From positions 496,001-560,000 of the forward strand of contig NZ_ADVG01000005.1 in NCBI RefSeq assembly GCF_000178855.1: a DNA stretch of 64,000 nt. Reading direction: 5' to 3'. Origin of the DNA: Ktedonobacter racemifer DSM 44963. GTDB lineage: Bacteria > Chloroflexota > Ktedonobacteria > Ktedonobacterales > Ktedonobacteraceae. Below are positions 26,293-36,085 of the stretch, in pieces. Both the position numbers and the translations under genes were made by a program. The notes beneath the pieces were generated by a model, which was not told the DNA's origin, searched no databases, and worked only from the letters and a program-made list of their open reading frames with translations. Every line of letters begins with the position of its first letter. The stretch's first letter is position 1.

Positions 26293-27044
26293 CTATTTCC
26301 AGTGAAACCTGGGAAAGGGGTCAATGCTATTGGGTCCAGTCAGCCGCATATAGCTGGCCTGGATGGGAAGCAGGGATCCTATACCGACCGCCCCAACCTT
26401 CTCAACACGCACAAAGATACTCGCGAGGGGAAGGAGTACATTGGCGATCAAGATGCCACCTTCCCGAAGTTGCTGAAGCCAAAACGGCGGAATGGCAGAG
26501 ACCCCGCAGGTTGCTAACAACCGATCATAGGGTGCATACTCGGCGTATCCCTTATATCCATCCGCAGTGAGCACATGCACATTGGTAATCCCAGTCTGTG
26601 TGAGCCGATCTGTCGCACGCTGGACCAGGTCCTCAGCGATATCCATGCTGACCACCATCCCTATCTGCTCGACCATATGAGCCATAAGGGAGACATTGTA
26701 GCCTGTCCCAGCGCCAACTTCCAGAACACGTTGCCCAGGGGCGAGCGTGAGCGCCTCCAGTTGCGCTGCCATGATCGAGGGCTGCGAGCTAGAACTGCTT
26801 GGCATCTTGCGGGCATCAAGTCTTGTCACCAGAGGATGGTCTTGATACACATCTTCGAGTGTAGGATCGAGAATCGTATCCCAGACAAGTTTATTGCCAC
26901 GTTGTCGATAGTATTGGTCAACAAAATTCTCGCGAGGAATGCCAGAAAGGCATCACGAACGACTGGCATGAGATGATGTCCAAGCGAGGACTCTATGTTT
27001 TTCACTAGTTGTTCACGGTGCTGAATGGATGTTTGCTTGCTCAT
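26293..27044 (-). pseudogene. Protein-L-isoaspartate methyltransferase-like gene, frameshifted
   Basis: SAM-dependent methyltransferase of the PCMT type. The downstream frame (26293-26850 and upstream to about 26935) reads ENFVDQYYRQRGNK, then PSSSSSQPSIMAAQLEAL and the SAM motif LEVGAGTGYN. The upstream frame (27044-26940) starts MSKQTSIQHREQ and reads VVRDAFLA, which would continue into IPRENFVDQYY if one base were added near 26938. So one deletion separates N-terminus from body. The C-terminus also looks short for proteins of this type. Confidence 0.7.
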
Positions 27045-27584
27045 AGGCGGCGTATTGCTCCTTCTTTCCCTGTATCAGTAATTGCGCCAGATGGGCGTGA
27101 AGTGGTATCCCTGTTGGCTCCTCCAACCAGGCAAATTGGCCCGAAGAGTTCCTACGGGATGTGCAACGAGATGGCAGAAAGGAGAGAGCGAAGAGACAGG
27201 AATTCCATGCTTCTTCGCTCTCTCCTTTCTGCACTCCATTCCATCATGATGAAATTTTGGTTCCTACCTCACTCAGTTCCGAAAGCGTGTGCCCAGCTTT
27301 CGTCCAAGCCTCGACAAAAGGTGGGTAGTGCTGCAAAAGACGCTCGAACAACTCACTATTGTTGACCTGCATCCTGTCCAGGCAGGCAATGGTTCTCACG
27401 TCGATAGAGAGTTGACGGGGTTGGCGAACGACTCCGCTTTTTGCCTGTGTTTTGCGCCCGGCAGCACTTTTCCGCTCCCTGGGCCCACGACATGCGCAAT
27501 GAGCTAGCACCTTGTAGCGAATAAGCTGAGAAATGTGCCTCATTGAAAGGGAAAAACCACATTCTTCCCATCAAGGAGGCAGAC
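27045..27584. other. Gene-free stretch with 20-bp hairpin
   Basis: About 540 bases. A perfect 20-bp hairpin lies at 27174-27193/27213-27232. A minus-strand frame at 27244-27543 is open, but it has no ribosome site or recognised motif. The right part is the leader of the next transposase. Confidence 0.5.
27174..27232. repeat. Hairpin with 20-bp perfect arms
   Basis: GCAGAAAGGAGAGAGCGAAG at 27174-27193 is exactly complementary to 27213-27232; the loop is 19 bases. There is no T-run on either side, so it does not look like a terminator. It may be an insertion-element end. Confidence 0.7.
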
Positions 27585-29524
27585 ATGATCAGTATCGCCG
27601 ATGGATCGGTACGTATCCAGACCTCAGCGGAGTCGCAACCTGCGACCCCATCCTGGTTGGGTGAAGTCGCTCTGGTGGCATCCCACCTTCAGAAGCAAGG
27701 AATCCTGAACAAGATCTGCGAGCGCGTGCGTTTTGCGCGACGGCGGTTCGGACGCTACGACGTGCTTGACTTTCTCGCCGTACTCTTCGGCTATGCGATC
27801 AGTGGCGAACGGACCCTGGAAGCGTTCTACGAGGCTGTGCATCCATTTGCTTCAGCCTTCATGGCCTTGTTCGGGCGCGCCAGCTTGCCTGCGGCCTCGA
27901 CGCTCAGCCGCTTTTTAGCCGCGTTGCCCGCCGAATCGGTGGAAGCTCTGCGGACGCTCTTTTTGGAAGATCTGCTGGCACGCCGCCTTTCCACTGAAGA
28001 GCAGGACGCTGGAATGTGGGATCGGCAGGGGAACCGCTGGCTCGTCTTCGATGTTGATGGAACGCGAGAAGCGGCACGTCAACGGGCGTTGCCTGAGACG
28101 CCGGATCGGCCTGCTCCCCAACGGCGCTTGCGTCCTCTCTGTGCTCCTGGCTACACCGGACGCAAACGGGGAGAAATTGTTCGCACACGCACGACCGTCT
28201 TGCAGATGCATACGCATCAGTGGGTGGCGAGCTTTGGCAACCCGGGCAATGGAAAGTATCGGGAGGAACTGCGCAGGGCAACGTCCAGCATCCAGACCTA
28301 CATCAAAGCCCACGGCTTTCTTGCTGAACGCACGCTGCTGCGCCTCGATGGCCAGTATGGGACCGGGGCGGTCGTCTCCGACCTGGGCGATTTTTCGTAT
28401 GTGACCCGCGGGAAAGACTACAGCCTCCTCGATCGCGCCGATGTCCAGACGCGCTTGCACTTGCCTGCTGATCAGCACCTCCGAAGTTCCGAAAGCGGGA
28501 TCTGCCGCGCGCTCTACGACTGCCCAGCCCAACGCCTGAACGAGGACGGACCGCTCGTGCGTATCATTGTGGCCACCCACCCGGTCCCAGCCAAGAAGAA
28601 AAAGAAACGGCAGGTCGGACGCATCCGCAACGGAGTCGTGTATGAACTCTTCTTGACCAATCTCCCTCAGAGCGCTTTCACCGCCTCCGATGTGGTGTCT
28701 CTTTATCTGCATCGCGGTGCGTTTGAAACGGCTCTGGAAGACGAAGACCAGGAACAAGAGCCGGACCGCTGGTGCAGCCACTCGGCCTGGGGACAGGAAG
28801 CCTGGCAATGCATTTCACAGTGGACCTGGAACGTGCGCCTGGAATTGGGGCATATCCTGGCACCTGAACCGCTACGCACCACAGAGTTTGCACCTGCCAT
28901 CCCACCACAGCCTGAACTCGCCCCCACGCCTCCGTCCTCACCTCCTGCCTCTGCGCCTGCCTCGGGGTATGCACCACCCGCCACCGCGACGTCCTGGAAA
29001 GCTGGCCGCTTCACAGGAGCCGACTTTCCTCTCCAACCCGATGGGACCCTGCGATGCCCAGCAGGCAACGTCCTGGTCCCGCATGAGCACCGTCGAGACG
29101 CGATGGCAGTCTGCGGGTCGTCTATGGGGCGAGCATTCGCGACTGCCGTTCGTGTCTGTTGCGGGAGCAATGTCAATGGAGTGGGAGCACAACGACCAAA
29201 CCGCGCCAGGTGAGCGTCCTGCTCCATCCCCTGGAGGTGGGATCGGCTCCTCTGCTCTGGCGAGACTGGAGCAGACGGCACCAGCGACGGGCGTGTATCC
29301 GTCTGCATCGCCAGCATCTGGACCTTCAGGTGGAACTGGCTCTCCCTAGAACCGTTGCTTCTTCTTCTCCGACGATCTCTCGGGTCCAGCGGGCGCATTC
29401 CCGCTTGTCCTGGGACGAGCGGCTGGCTCGCAACGCCCGAAGCGAAGCGGCGGAGCGGATCACACTCACTCTTTTCGGGATTCCAGACCGCCTGGCGACC
29501 TTTCTCGGCCTGGCCACCGCCTAA
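27585..29524 (+). pseudogene. DDE transposase with C-terminal frameshift
   Basis: Starts at the ATG at 27585 (MISIADGSVRIQ) after AAGGAGG. The N-terminal domain reads ERVRFARRRFGRYDVLDFLA; catalytic-type Asp positions occur in WLVFDVDGTREAA and LLRLDGQYG; a late Glu occurs in YLHRGAFETALEDED. Near 29100 an extra base shifts the frame: the first frame ends at 29213, while the true C-terminus (GSLRVVYGASIRDCRSCLLR, then REQCQW) continues to 29524 in another frame. I cannot assign the IS family firmly. A related truncated copy is at 34955. Confidence 0.7.
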
Positions 29525-29739
29525 TGCCTCCTCGCGATTTGCTGTGAACCATCCCCTTGAAAGGGTCAGTGGAGCTAGTGGAGGGTCAAGTGGATCGCTT
29601 TGGGTTGCCGCCTGGTGCCAACTCTTGGTCGTTGTGGACGAGCCATGGGTGACCCGACTTCACCGCTTGCCAGAAAACAGGCCGTCGGAGAGAATACGAG
29701 GAGAGAACTCGTTGGAAATCAGGAAGGAGAACCCATGCC

Positions 29740-30753
29740 ATGAGCCCATCCCCGATCCCGTTCGCGACCTTACTAGCACAACTGTCCGATCCCAATCCCC
29801 AGGTGCGCCGCCAGAGCATCAAGGACATCCTGCGTCGGCGCAAGGAGCGTGCGCAGGCGTTTGCCTCTTTGCAAGCCCTCCTCTCCGATCCCGATCAGTC
29901 GGTGAGCAAAGCCGCCATCAAGGCCCTGGAAAAGCTTGGCGATCGCCGCGCGCTGCCCGCTCTGCAAACCCTGCTCACCGACCAACAGCAGAGCGTCCGT
30001 CTGCGCCTGGACGCGCTGCGAGCGCTGCTACGCCTCGATCGGCAGCAGCCACTCCCCCATCTGCTCATCGCTCTGCAGGATCCGGGCGCCCTGGTTCGCC
30101 AGACAGCCGTCGAGGGACTGAAAAACCTGCGGGAGGCGCGCGCCGTTCCTCCCCTGATCGCCGCGCTCAGCGATCCCAACCGCCGGGTCCGTGCGCAGGC
30201 GGCCAGCGCACTGGGGTGGCTAAGAGATGCGCGCGCTGTCGAGCCGCTGCTCACCGCGCTGAGTGATATGGACGTGCAGGTCCGTGCGCAGGCAGCCTTC
30301 GCCCTGGGGAGTCTGCGAGATGCGCGCGCCGTCGAGCCGCTGCTCGCCCTGCTCAGCGATACAGACGCTGATGTCCGTAGGCTCGCGGCCAGAGCCCTGG
30401 GGAGTCTGCGAGATGCGTGCGCCGTCGAGCCGCTGCTCGCCCTGCTGGAAGATGTGGATGAGTTTGTCCGTGCGAACGTAGCCGCTGCGCTGGGGTGGCT
30501 AAGAGATGCGCGCGCTGTCGAGCCGCTGCTCGCCGCGCTCAGCGATCCCAACCGCCGGGTCCGTGCGCAGGCGGCCATCGCCTTGGGCAAGCTGGGAGAT
30601 GTACGCGCCGTCGAGCCGCTTCTCGCCGCGCTCAGCGATACAGACGCTGATGTCCGTAGGCTCGCGGCCGAAGCTCTGGAGAAGCTGGGAGATATGCGCG
30701 CCCTCCCGCCCTTGCGCGCCAGGCTTTCCGATCCCAGGCCCGACGCGATCTAG
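29740..30753 (+). CDS. HEAT-repeat (PBS lyase-like) protein
   Basis: A 337-residue all-helical scaffold made of about ten HEAT-like repeats of 31 residues each. The consensus ARAVEPLLAALSDPNRRVRA is repeated with very little change from about residue 130 to 310. Such proteins mediate protein contacts; some are bilin lyase relatives, but no lyase motif is present. ATG at 29740 after GGAAGGAG. The repeat units are also nearly identical at DNA level (GCGCGCTGTCGAGCCGCTGC recurs), which implies recent internal duplication. It lies between a broken transposase and an ISL3 element, so partners are unclear. Confidence 0.85.
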   Translation: MSPSPIPFATLLAQLSDPNPQVRRQSIKDILRRRKERAQAFASLQALLSDPDQSVSKAAIKALEKLGDRRALPALQTLLTDQQQSVRLRLDALRALLRLDRQQPLPHLLIALQDPGALVRQTAVEGLKNLREARAVPPLIAALSDPNRRVRAQAASALGWLRDARAVEPLLTALSDMDVQVRAQAAFALGSLRDARAVEPLLALLSDTDADVRRLAARALGSLRDACAVEPLLALLEDVDEFVRANVAAALGWLRDARAVEPLLAALSDPNRRVRAQAAIALGKLGDVRAVEPLLAALSDTDADVRRLAAEALEKLGDMRALPPLRARLSDPRPDAI

Positions 30754-30878
30754 CAGGCCAGAGAGGCCCGTGCGCAATTGAAGGGATTAGGGAGCAGGCA
30801 CTTCAGACAGGGAACACATGAGGTCCAGGCTCCCGGAAACCAGGAGGAGAACCTGAAGAGTAACTCATCCCCTGACTT

Positions 30879-30896
30879 GGACAAGCATGCTTGTCC
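30879..30896. promoter_or_regulatory. 18-bp perfect palindrome
   Basis: GGACAAGCATGCTTGTCC is an unspaced dyad, typical in size of an operator for a dimeric repressor. It lies 126 bases after the HEAT gene and 58 bases before the ISL3 element. No gene clearly starts beside it. Confidence 0.4.
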
Positions 30897-31080
30897 GAAC
30901 GGTCTTTCCTGCCTGCTTTTCTTGATCGTCCTTCGTATCCACACGCCTTTTTCGGCTCTTGGACATATTCGGTGTGCCTTCTGACTTGGCTTTGTGGTAG
31001 AATAGCATCAGTTCCAATCATTTGAGTTATCTGGAGGCATTCCCATCGATCTCTCCCCTGTTTTTGCATTTCCTTCAACG

Positions 31081-32769
31081 GTGCGTCTTGAGACCATCGA
31101 GATCCAGAATCAGACCATCATTATCCAACTTCACGCCACCTCGTCAAGTGCTCTTTGCCCACGATGTGGGACGCCGGGCTCTCGGGTCCATAGCCGCTAT
31201 GTGCGCACCATTGCCGATGTTGCCTTTGGCGGGCGATGCCTTGTGCTCAAGTTACGGGTGCGCAAGTGGATCTGCCGCGAGACATCCTGTCCCCAACACA
31301 TCTTTGCTGAGCGCTTTCCAGAGTTGGTCCAGCGCTATGCACGAATGACGGATCGGCTCGTCAAGGCTCTTCAGGCACTAGGAGTGACCACCAATGGAGC
31401 CGATGCAGCGCGGATCGCCTCGTCCCTTGGCATGCCCACCACAGCCAAAACCATCATTCGTCGCGTCTTGCAGCTTCTCTTACCCAGCGAAGGCAAGGTA
31501 GTAAAGGTGGGAATAGACGAGTGGGCGTGGAAGAAAGGCCAATGCTATGGAACCATTCTCGTTGACCTGGAAAAGCGACGGATTGTGCAGTTGTTAGCAG
31601 AGCGTTCGGAAGAAACAAGTGCAGCCTGGTTGCGTACACACCCTGAAATTGACCTGGTCTCACGAGATCGTGGCAAAATCTTTCGCGAAGCTGCTACGAA
31701 CGGCGCTCCACAGGCCAACCAGGTCGTCGATCGTTTTCACTTACAGAAGAACTTTGCTGAAGCGCTGGAGAAGTTCTTTCGCACCCAGGATCGTGCGCTC
31801 AAAAAGGCAACACAAGGGAGCACAGGCAAAACGCGTCCAGCTGCGAGGACGGCAGTCCCTGAAAAAGTCGCACAAGAGCGGCAGGCGCGTCATCGCCAAC
31901 GAGTCAAACTTCATAAGCGGATCTGGAAACTGTATCGGCAAGGCTACCACAAAGGGCAGATTGCCCAGCTCGTCGGCGTCAGTTCGAGCAAAGTCTACCG
32001 TGTCCTCGAACAGGAGACACCTCCGCCTCCGCGACGACGATCTCGTTCTTCTTCCATCGTTGATCCCTACCTTTCCTACCTCACTTTGCGATGGAACCAG
32101 GGGTGCCACAACGTGGCCAAGCTGTACGAGGAAATTGTCACTCAAGGATATACTGGGACGCAGCGCACGCTTCAGATGCGGCTTCGTCCTTTTCGCCAGA
32201 ACGTCGCCCGCCCTGTCTCCAAGCAGACGGTCATCTGGGATAAGCCTCCTTCGTCCAGAGGTGTTGCGCTCATGATGGTGAGGTCAACACAAAACCGTAC
32301 GAGAGAGCAAGCAGCCTATCTGGATCAGCTCGTCCAGAGCGACGAGACCATTGCAGTCGTATTCAAGCTTGCGCAGGACTTTGGCTGTCTCCTACGAAAA
32401 CACGAGGGACGGATACATCTGGAGCAATGGAAAGCTGCCGTCCAAGCGAGTGGGATTGCGGAACTGATCACGTTTGTCAATGGACTTGACGATGATGCGG
32501 AGGCGGTTGCCAATGGATGCAGTCTGACCTGGAGCAACGGAGTGGTAGAAGGTTTTGTCAATAAAGTAAAATGGATCAAGCGTAGTTCCTATGGACAAGC
32601 TGGATTTGCGCTGCTGCAACGCCGTGTTCTGCTCCATCCAGCAGCAGGTGATACCTTGCCCAAAGAGCAGAGCAGACGGGCTTTCCAAAATTCGGCATCC
32701 GCTCACGAGCCTGGTGCAGGTGGTTCCAGGTCCACTTTCGTGACCTTTGCAGAAGGAAGAAGCGCTTGA
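31081..32769 (+). CDS. ISL3-family transposase
   Basis: A 562-residue transposase. The N-terminal zinc finger (CPRCGTPGSRVHSRYVRT and CRETSCPQH) is followed by the catalytic core: Asp in GIDEWAWKKG, Asp in VSRDRG, and Glu in WSNGVVEGFVNKVKWIKRSS. Between them is an inserted HTH-like stretch (GQIAQLVGVSSSKVYRVLEQ). The given GTG start at 31081 may be internal: the frame stays open to about 31045 (LSPVFAFPSTVRLE resembles ISL3 N-termini), with GGAGG at 31032 but no standard start codon there. The C-terminus runs about 45 residues past the usual end. Confidence 0.9.
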   Translation: MRLETIEIQNQTIIIQLHATSSSALCPRCGTPGSRVHSRYVRTIADVAFGGRCLVLKLRVRKWICRETSCPQHIFAERFPELVQRYARMTDRLVKALQALGVTTNGADAARIASSLGMPTTAKTIIRRVLQLLLPSEGKVVKVGIDEWAWKKGQCYGTILVDLEKRRIVQLLAERSEETSAAWLRTHPEIDLVSRDRGKIFREAATNGAPQANQVVDRFHLQKNFAEALEKFFRTQDRALKKATQGSTGKTRPAARTAVPEKVAQERQARHRQRVKLHKRIWKLYRQGYHKGQIAQLVGVSSSKVYRVLEQETPPPPRRRSRSSSIVDPYLSYLTLRWNQGCHNVAKLYEEIVTQGYTGTQRTLQMRLRPFRQNVARPVSKQTVIWDKPPSSRGVALMMVRSTQNRTREQAAYLDQLVQSDETIAVVFKLAQDFGCLLRKHEGRIHLEQWKAAVQASGIAELITFVNGLDDDAEAVANGCSLTWSNGVVEGFVNKVKWIKRSSYGQAGFALLQRRVLLHPAAGDTLPKEQSRRAFQNSASAHEPGAGGSRSTFVTFAEGRSA

Positions 32770-32834
32770 TGAAGGGAGGCATGAGCTCAAGAGAAACACT
32801 CATGCGCTCGTAGTGAGAGAAAAAGGAGACAGGT

Positions 32835-33353
32835 ATGCCGAAGAGGAGCTCATCGTTGCAGGTCCCGAAAGAGATGCAAGCACGCTTCCAGGAAATTACC
32901 CACCTCACTGATACGTTCAGTCAGCAGTCCTTACATGAGGAGTACGCCCAACTCTGCCGTGAGTTGACAGCGACCCTGTGCCGGAAGCGTCCTTCACCAT
33001 TGGCACGAGGCAAGGCCCCCACGTGGGCCTGTGGGATCATTCATGCGTTGGGCATGGTCAACTTTCTCTTTGATGCCTCCCAGACTCCCCACATTGCAGC
33101 AAGCCAGATCTGGGAGTATTTCGATCTCAGTTCGAGCACGATGCAGGCGAAATCCAAACAGATTCGTGATCTGCTGGGCATGTATCCCATGGACCCGGAT
33201 TGGTCGATCCCCTCGATGATTGACAAGAACCCTTTGATCTGGATGCTTGAGGTAAATGGGCTCATCATCGATGTGCGCCAGGCACCCAGGGAGATCCAGG
33301 AGGCCGCATTCCGTCAAGGGTTGATTCCCTACATCCCCGATCCTGATCAGTAG
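32835..33353 (+). CDS. DUF6398-like passenger protein of the ISL3 element
   Basis: A 172-residue protein: PKEMQARFQEITHLTDTFSQ, then LCRELTATLCRKRPSPLARG, KAPTWACGIIHALGMVNFLF and SSSTMQAKSKQIRDLLGMY. This pattern fits the DUF6398 family as I recall it; function unknown. The middle resembles a helix-turn-helix (ASQIWEYFDLSSSTMQAKS), so nucleic-acid binding is possible. ATG at 32835 after AAAGGAG. It lies 65 bases after the transposase and inside the same inverted repeats, so it moves with the element. Confidence 0.75.
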   Translation: MPKRSSSLQVPKEMQARFQEITHLTDTFSQQSLHEEYAQLCRELTATLCRKRPSPLARGKAPTWACGIIHALGMVNFLFDASQTPHIAASQIWEYFDLSSSTMQAKSKQIRDLLGMYPMDPDWSIPSMIDKNPLIWMLEVNGLIIDVRQAPREIQEAAFRQGLIPYIPDPDQ

Positions 33354-33464
33354 CTCGCCAAAGTCAGGTAGGCACACCGAATATGTCCAAGAGCCCCTTT
33401 TTCTCGTCTTTTCCTGCGTTCCTCTATTTCTCTTCACACTGACTTGCTTCACACTCTTGTTGAG

Positions 33465-33704
33465 CTATCTGGCCCCTCCGAGGACAAGCAAAAACGTTTC
33501 GGCGAACTCATTGCGCATGTCGTGGGCATAGCGGCCACGCACGGCCTCGACGGGGATTCCCAGGTCAACAAGGACCTCAATGTAATGCCGCACCGTCCGA
33601 ATGTCCACTTCCAGTCGTCGCGCCAGTTCTGCACCGGTGATGCGCCCACGTGCTTGCAGGAGTTCTAAGACCGCCAACACACGGGCCGTCGGGCGATAAA
33701 CCAC
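33465..33704 (-). pseudogene. YafY/WYL-type regulator, N-terminal HTH fragment
   Basis: From a GTG at 33704 (after GAAGGAG) 79 codons read MVYRPTARVLAVLELLQARG, RITGAELARRLEVDIRTVRH and YIEVLVDLGIPVEAVRGRYA. This is the HTH_11 domain that opens WYL-domain regulators. After GRY the expected GGY... wing and the WYL domain are missing; the frame runs into unrelated sequence and stops. It diverges from the hydrolase at 33922, which it may once have controlled. Confidence 0.7.
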
Positions 33705-33921
33705 ATTTTTGCTCCTTCATCAAAATCTCTTCAATGAGGAGCAATTGTATCACCTTTTCACGCTACAATCAAAAACGTCGATGATGCGCCAGGGAGCAGA
33801 AGAGTGTTGACCATCTCTGCACCTCACAAGGACACTCTTCCCTATGGACGACGATTCCCTTGATATGCATCCTTCACAAATCGTTTTTGACGTCTATTCT
33901 GACCAGAGGAGATTCTTGCTC

Positions 33922-34752
33922 ATGCCTTTTATTGAAACCAACAATCACACCAGCCTGTATTATCGAGACTGGGGGACGGGTGTGCCCGTCGTGTTCTTGA
34001 GCAGTTGGGCAGCAAGTAGCCCGATGTGGGAGTATCAGATGCTGCCGCTCAGCGAAAGCGGCTTGCGCTGTATCGCCTATGATCGGCGCGGCCATGGCCG
34101 CTCGGATGATCCTGGGCGCGGCTATGATTTCGACACCTTGGCTGATGATCTGGCCAAACTTCTTACGCAACTCGACCTGCGCGAAGTGACTCTGGTCGGC
34201 CACTCGATGGGCTGTGCCGAAATTGCCCGCTATCTCTCGCGCCATGGCACGAGCCGCATCGCCCGCGCCGTCCTGATGGGCACAACCACGCCTTTCCTTC
34301 TGCAAACGCCCGATAACCTGGCAGGAGTTCCCAAACACCACTTTGAGGCCAATACTGCCATACTGTTGGCGGATCGCCAGCGGTATTTCGCCAGCGGTAT
34401 GATCAAGTTCTTCGGCCTTGGAAGGTCATGGCCAGCACCGGAGAACGTGTCGCCGGAAGTGATGCAATGGGCATTGCGCTTAACCGATGAGTGTTCGCCC
34501 AAAGCCATTCTTGCCTGTCGCCGCATCATAGATGAGACCGATTTCCGGCCTGACTTGCGCGCCTTTACGATCCCGACGTTGATTCTTCATGGAGACAACG
34601 ATCAGTCCACTCCCCTGGAGAGGTGTGGACGCAGGACCGCGCAGGCAATTCCACACAGTCAACTCAACGTGTATGAGGGAGCGGCGCACGGCCTGTTTCT
34701 GTCGCACAAAGAACGCGTCAACAACGATCTGCTGGCCTTTATCCAGGGCTGA
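33922..34752 (+). CDS. Alpha/beta hydrolase, chloroperoxidase-like
   Basis: 276 residues from the ATG at 33922 (MPFIETNNHTSLYYRDWGTG), chosen because GAGGAG precedes it; an upstream in-frame ATG at 33844 has no clear site. Core motifs: FLSSWAASSPMW oxyanion loop, YDRRGHGRSDDPGRGYDFDT, nucleophile elbow GHSMGC, acid in LHGDNDQSTP, and catalytic His in GAAHGLFL. This set is typical of non-heme chloroperoxidase/esterase relatives. Divergent from a broken YafY-type regulator. Confidence 0.87.
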   Translation: MPFIETNNHTSLYYRDWGTGVPVVFLSSWAASSPMWEYQMLPLSESGLRCIAYDRRGHGRSDDPGRGYDFDTLADDLAKLLTQLDLREVTLVGHSMGCAEIARYLSRHGTSRIARAVLMGTTTPFLLQTPDNLAGVPKHHFEANTAILLADRQRYFASGMIKFFGLGRSWPAPENVSPEVMQWALRLTDECSPKAILACRRIIDETDFRPDLRAFTIPTLILHGDNDQSTPLERCGRRTAQAIPHSQLNVYEGAAHGLFLSHKERVNNDLLAFIQG

Positions 34753-34954
34753 GTGAGTGGAGGGTGGGCGCGTGGGTCCAGTGCTGGACCCACGTGGCTT
34801 CGATCAAACGAACGTCGATGCTCTCCCACATCTCCTGTTTGGCTCTACAACCGAGCAGGAGATGTGGGAGAAGGGCAAAAGACTCGGGAAATGGGTCTCC
34901 AAAGACTGAGAAAAGAAACAGAACGCATCCAGACAAGGAGAACAAACACAGCGC
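34753..34954. other. Two hairpins between hydrolase and transposase
   Basis: A 10-bp hairpin (CGTGGGTCCA, 34771-34780/34785-34794, loop GTGC) follows the hydrolase and could terminate it. A second, with 15-bp arms (CTCCCACATCTCCTG at 34823-34837/34856-34870), may belong to the end of the next insertion element. Confidence 0.5.
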
Positions 34955-36016
34955 ATGACGCATTCTGAAGCGACTATCCAGATTACTTCCACATCGCTTC
35001 CCTCAACCCCTGTCTGGATGGGAGAAGTGGCGGCCTTTGCTCAGGTGCTCACCCATACGGGAATCTTGAAAGCGATCCAGGATCAGGTGCGTTTCGCTCG
35101 CGCACGCTTTGGGACGTATGATCTGATCGATTTTGTCGTGGTGCTTCTCGGCTATGCGATGTCCGGCGAACTCACGTTGAAAACATTTTATGAGCGTCTC
35201 TCGCCATTTGCCGCTCCGTTTAGGGCACTCTTTGGGCGTCACCTCTTGCCCCATCGCTCGACACTTTCCCGCTTTCTCGCCGCTCTCGATCAGGCCCCAG
35301 TGGAAGCTCTGCGTGCGCTCTTTCAGCAGGATGTGTGGACCCGCCAACCATTTTCCTCGCCAGGAGGATTGGTTGACCGGATGAGGCATCAGTGGCTGAT
35401 CGTTGATGTGGACGGAACCCGACAAGCCGCTCGCCAACGTGCGCTCCCGCAGGCGGAGTCATTACCTACTCCCCATCGTCGTTTTGATCAGGTCTGTGCA
35501 CCAGGCTATCAGGGGCGCAAACGGGGAGAAGTGGTGCGCACACGCACGGTCATCCTCCAGGCGCACACCCATCAATTTCTGGGCACATTTGGTGGGCCAG
35601 GCAATGGAGATTACCGAGGCGAACTGGTGCGAGCCATCCCGGTGATCACCGCCTATGCGACCAAACTGGGGCTTTCCACCGCTTCGGTGCTGCTTCGTCT
35701 GGATGGACTCTATGGCGACGCTGCTCCGCTCATCGATGTGCTCACTGCTGGTCTTGGCGTGATTGCCAGAAGTCGTGACTACCGTCTCCTTGATCTGGAG
35801 GCCGTCCAGCAGGTACTGGCACGTGCCCCAGATCAGGTGAGCATCCATCCTGAAAGTGGCATGACACGAACGCTTTATTGTTCCAAGAAGTCGAAAGCCA
35901 CGATTATCGACGGCAATGCTTGCTGCAAGGGAGCACGGGGGGATATACTGAAGCTCAGCGCAAAGAGGCGTACCGGATTCCAAACGTACTATGCGGAGCG
36001 AGATCAACCAGGCTGA
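34955..36016 (+). pseudogene. Truncated DDE transposase, relative of 27585
   Basis: Similar along its length to the transposase at 27585 (QVRFARARFGTYDLIDFVVV; HQWLIVDVDGTRQAARQRAL; LLRLDGLYGD). After SGMTRTLYCS (about 35880) similarity stops and the frame runs 40 codons into other sequence. It therefore lacks the region with the final acidic residue (RGAFETALE in the longer copy). The broken end lies about 200 bases before the M20 peptidase start. Confidence 0.7.
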
Positions 36017-36085
36017 TAGTGCCTTGTGGGAGATATCTCACGACAGGGATCTCGCCTGCCCCTTAGAAATGGAGAATCCACCACG

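Larger units (their letters stand above)
30954..33395 (+). mobile_element. Complete ISL3 element with passenger gene
   Basis: Terminal inverted repeats begin GGCTCTTGGACATATTCGGT (30954 on) and match at 33395 on the other strand, identical for 26 bases and imperfect to about 38. The element is flanked by an exact 8-bp target duplication, CCTTTTTC (30946-30953 and 33396-33403), the size expected for ISL3. It holds a transposase and a second gene (DUF6398-like). Intact ends, duplication and open frames suggest recent insertion. Confidence 0.92.

Noticed and set aside
27244..27543. Minus-strand frame of 99 codons with RLLQHYPPFVEAWTKAGHTL
   Set aside because: Looks protein-like in its middle but has no start signal or recognised family; too weak to annotate.
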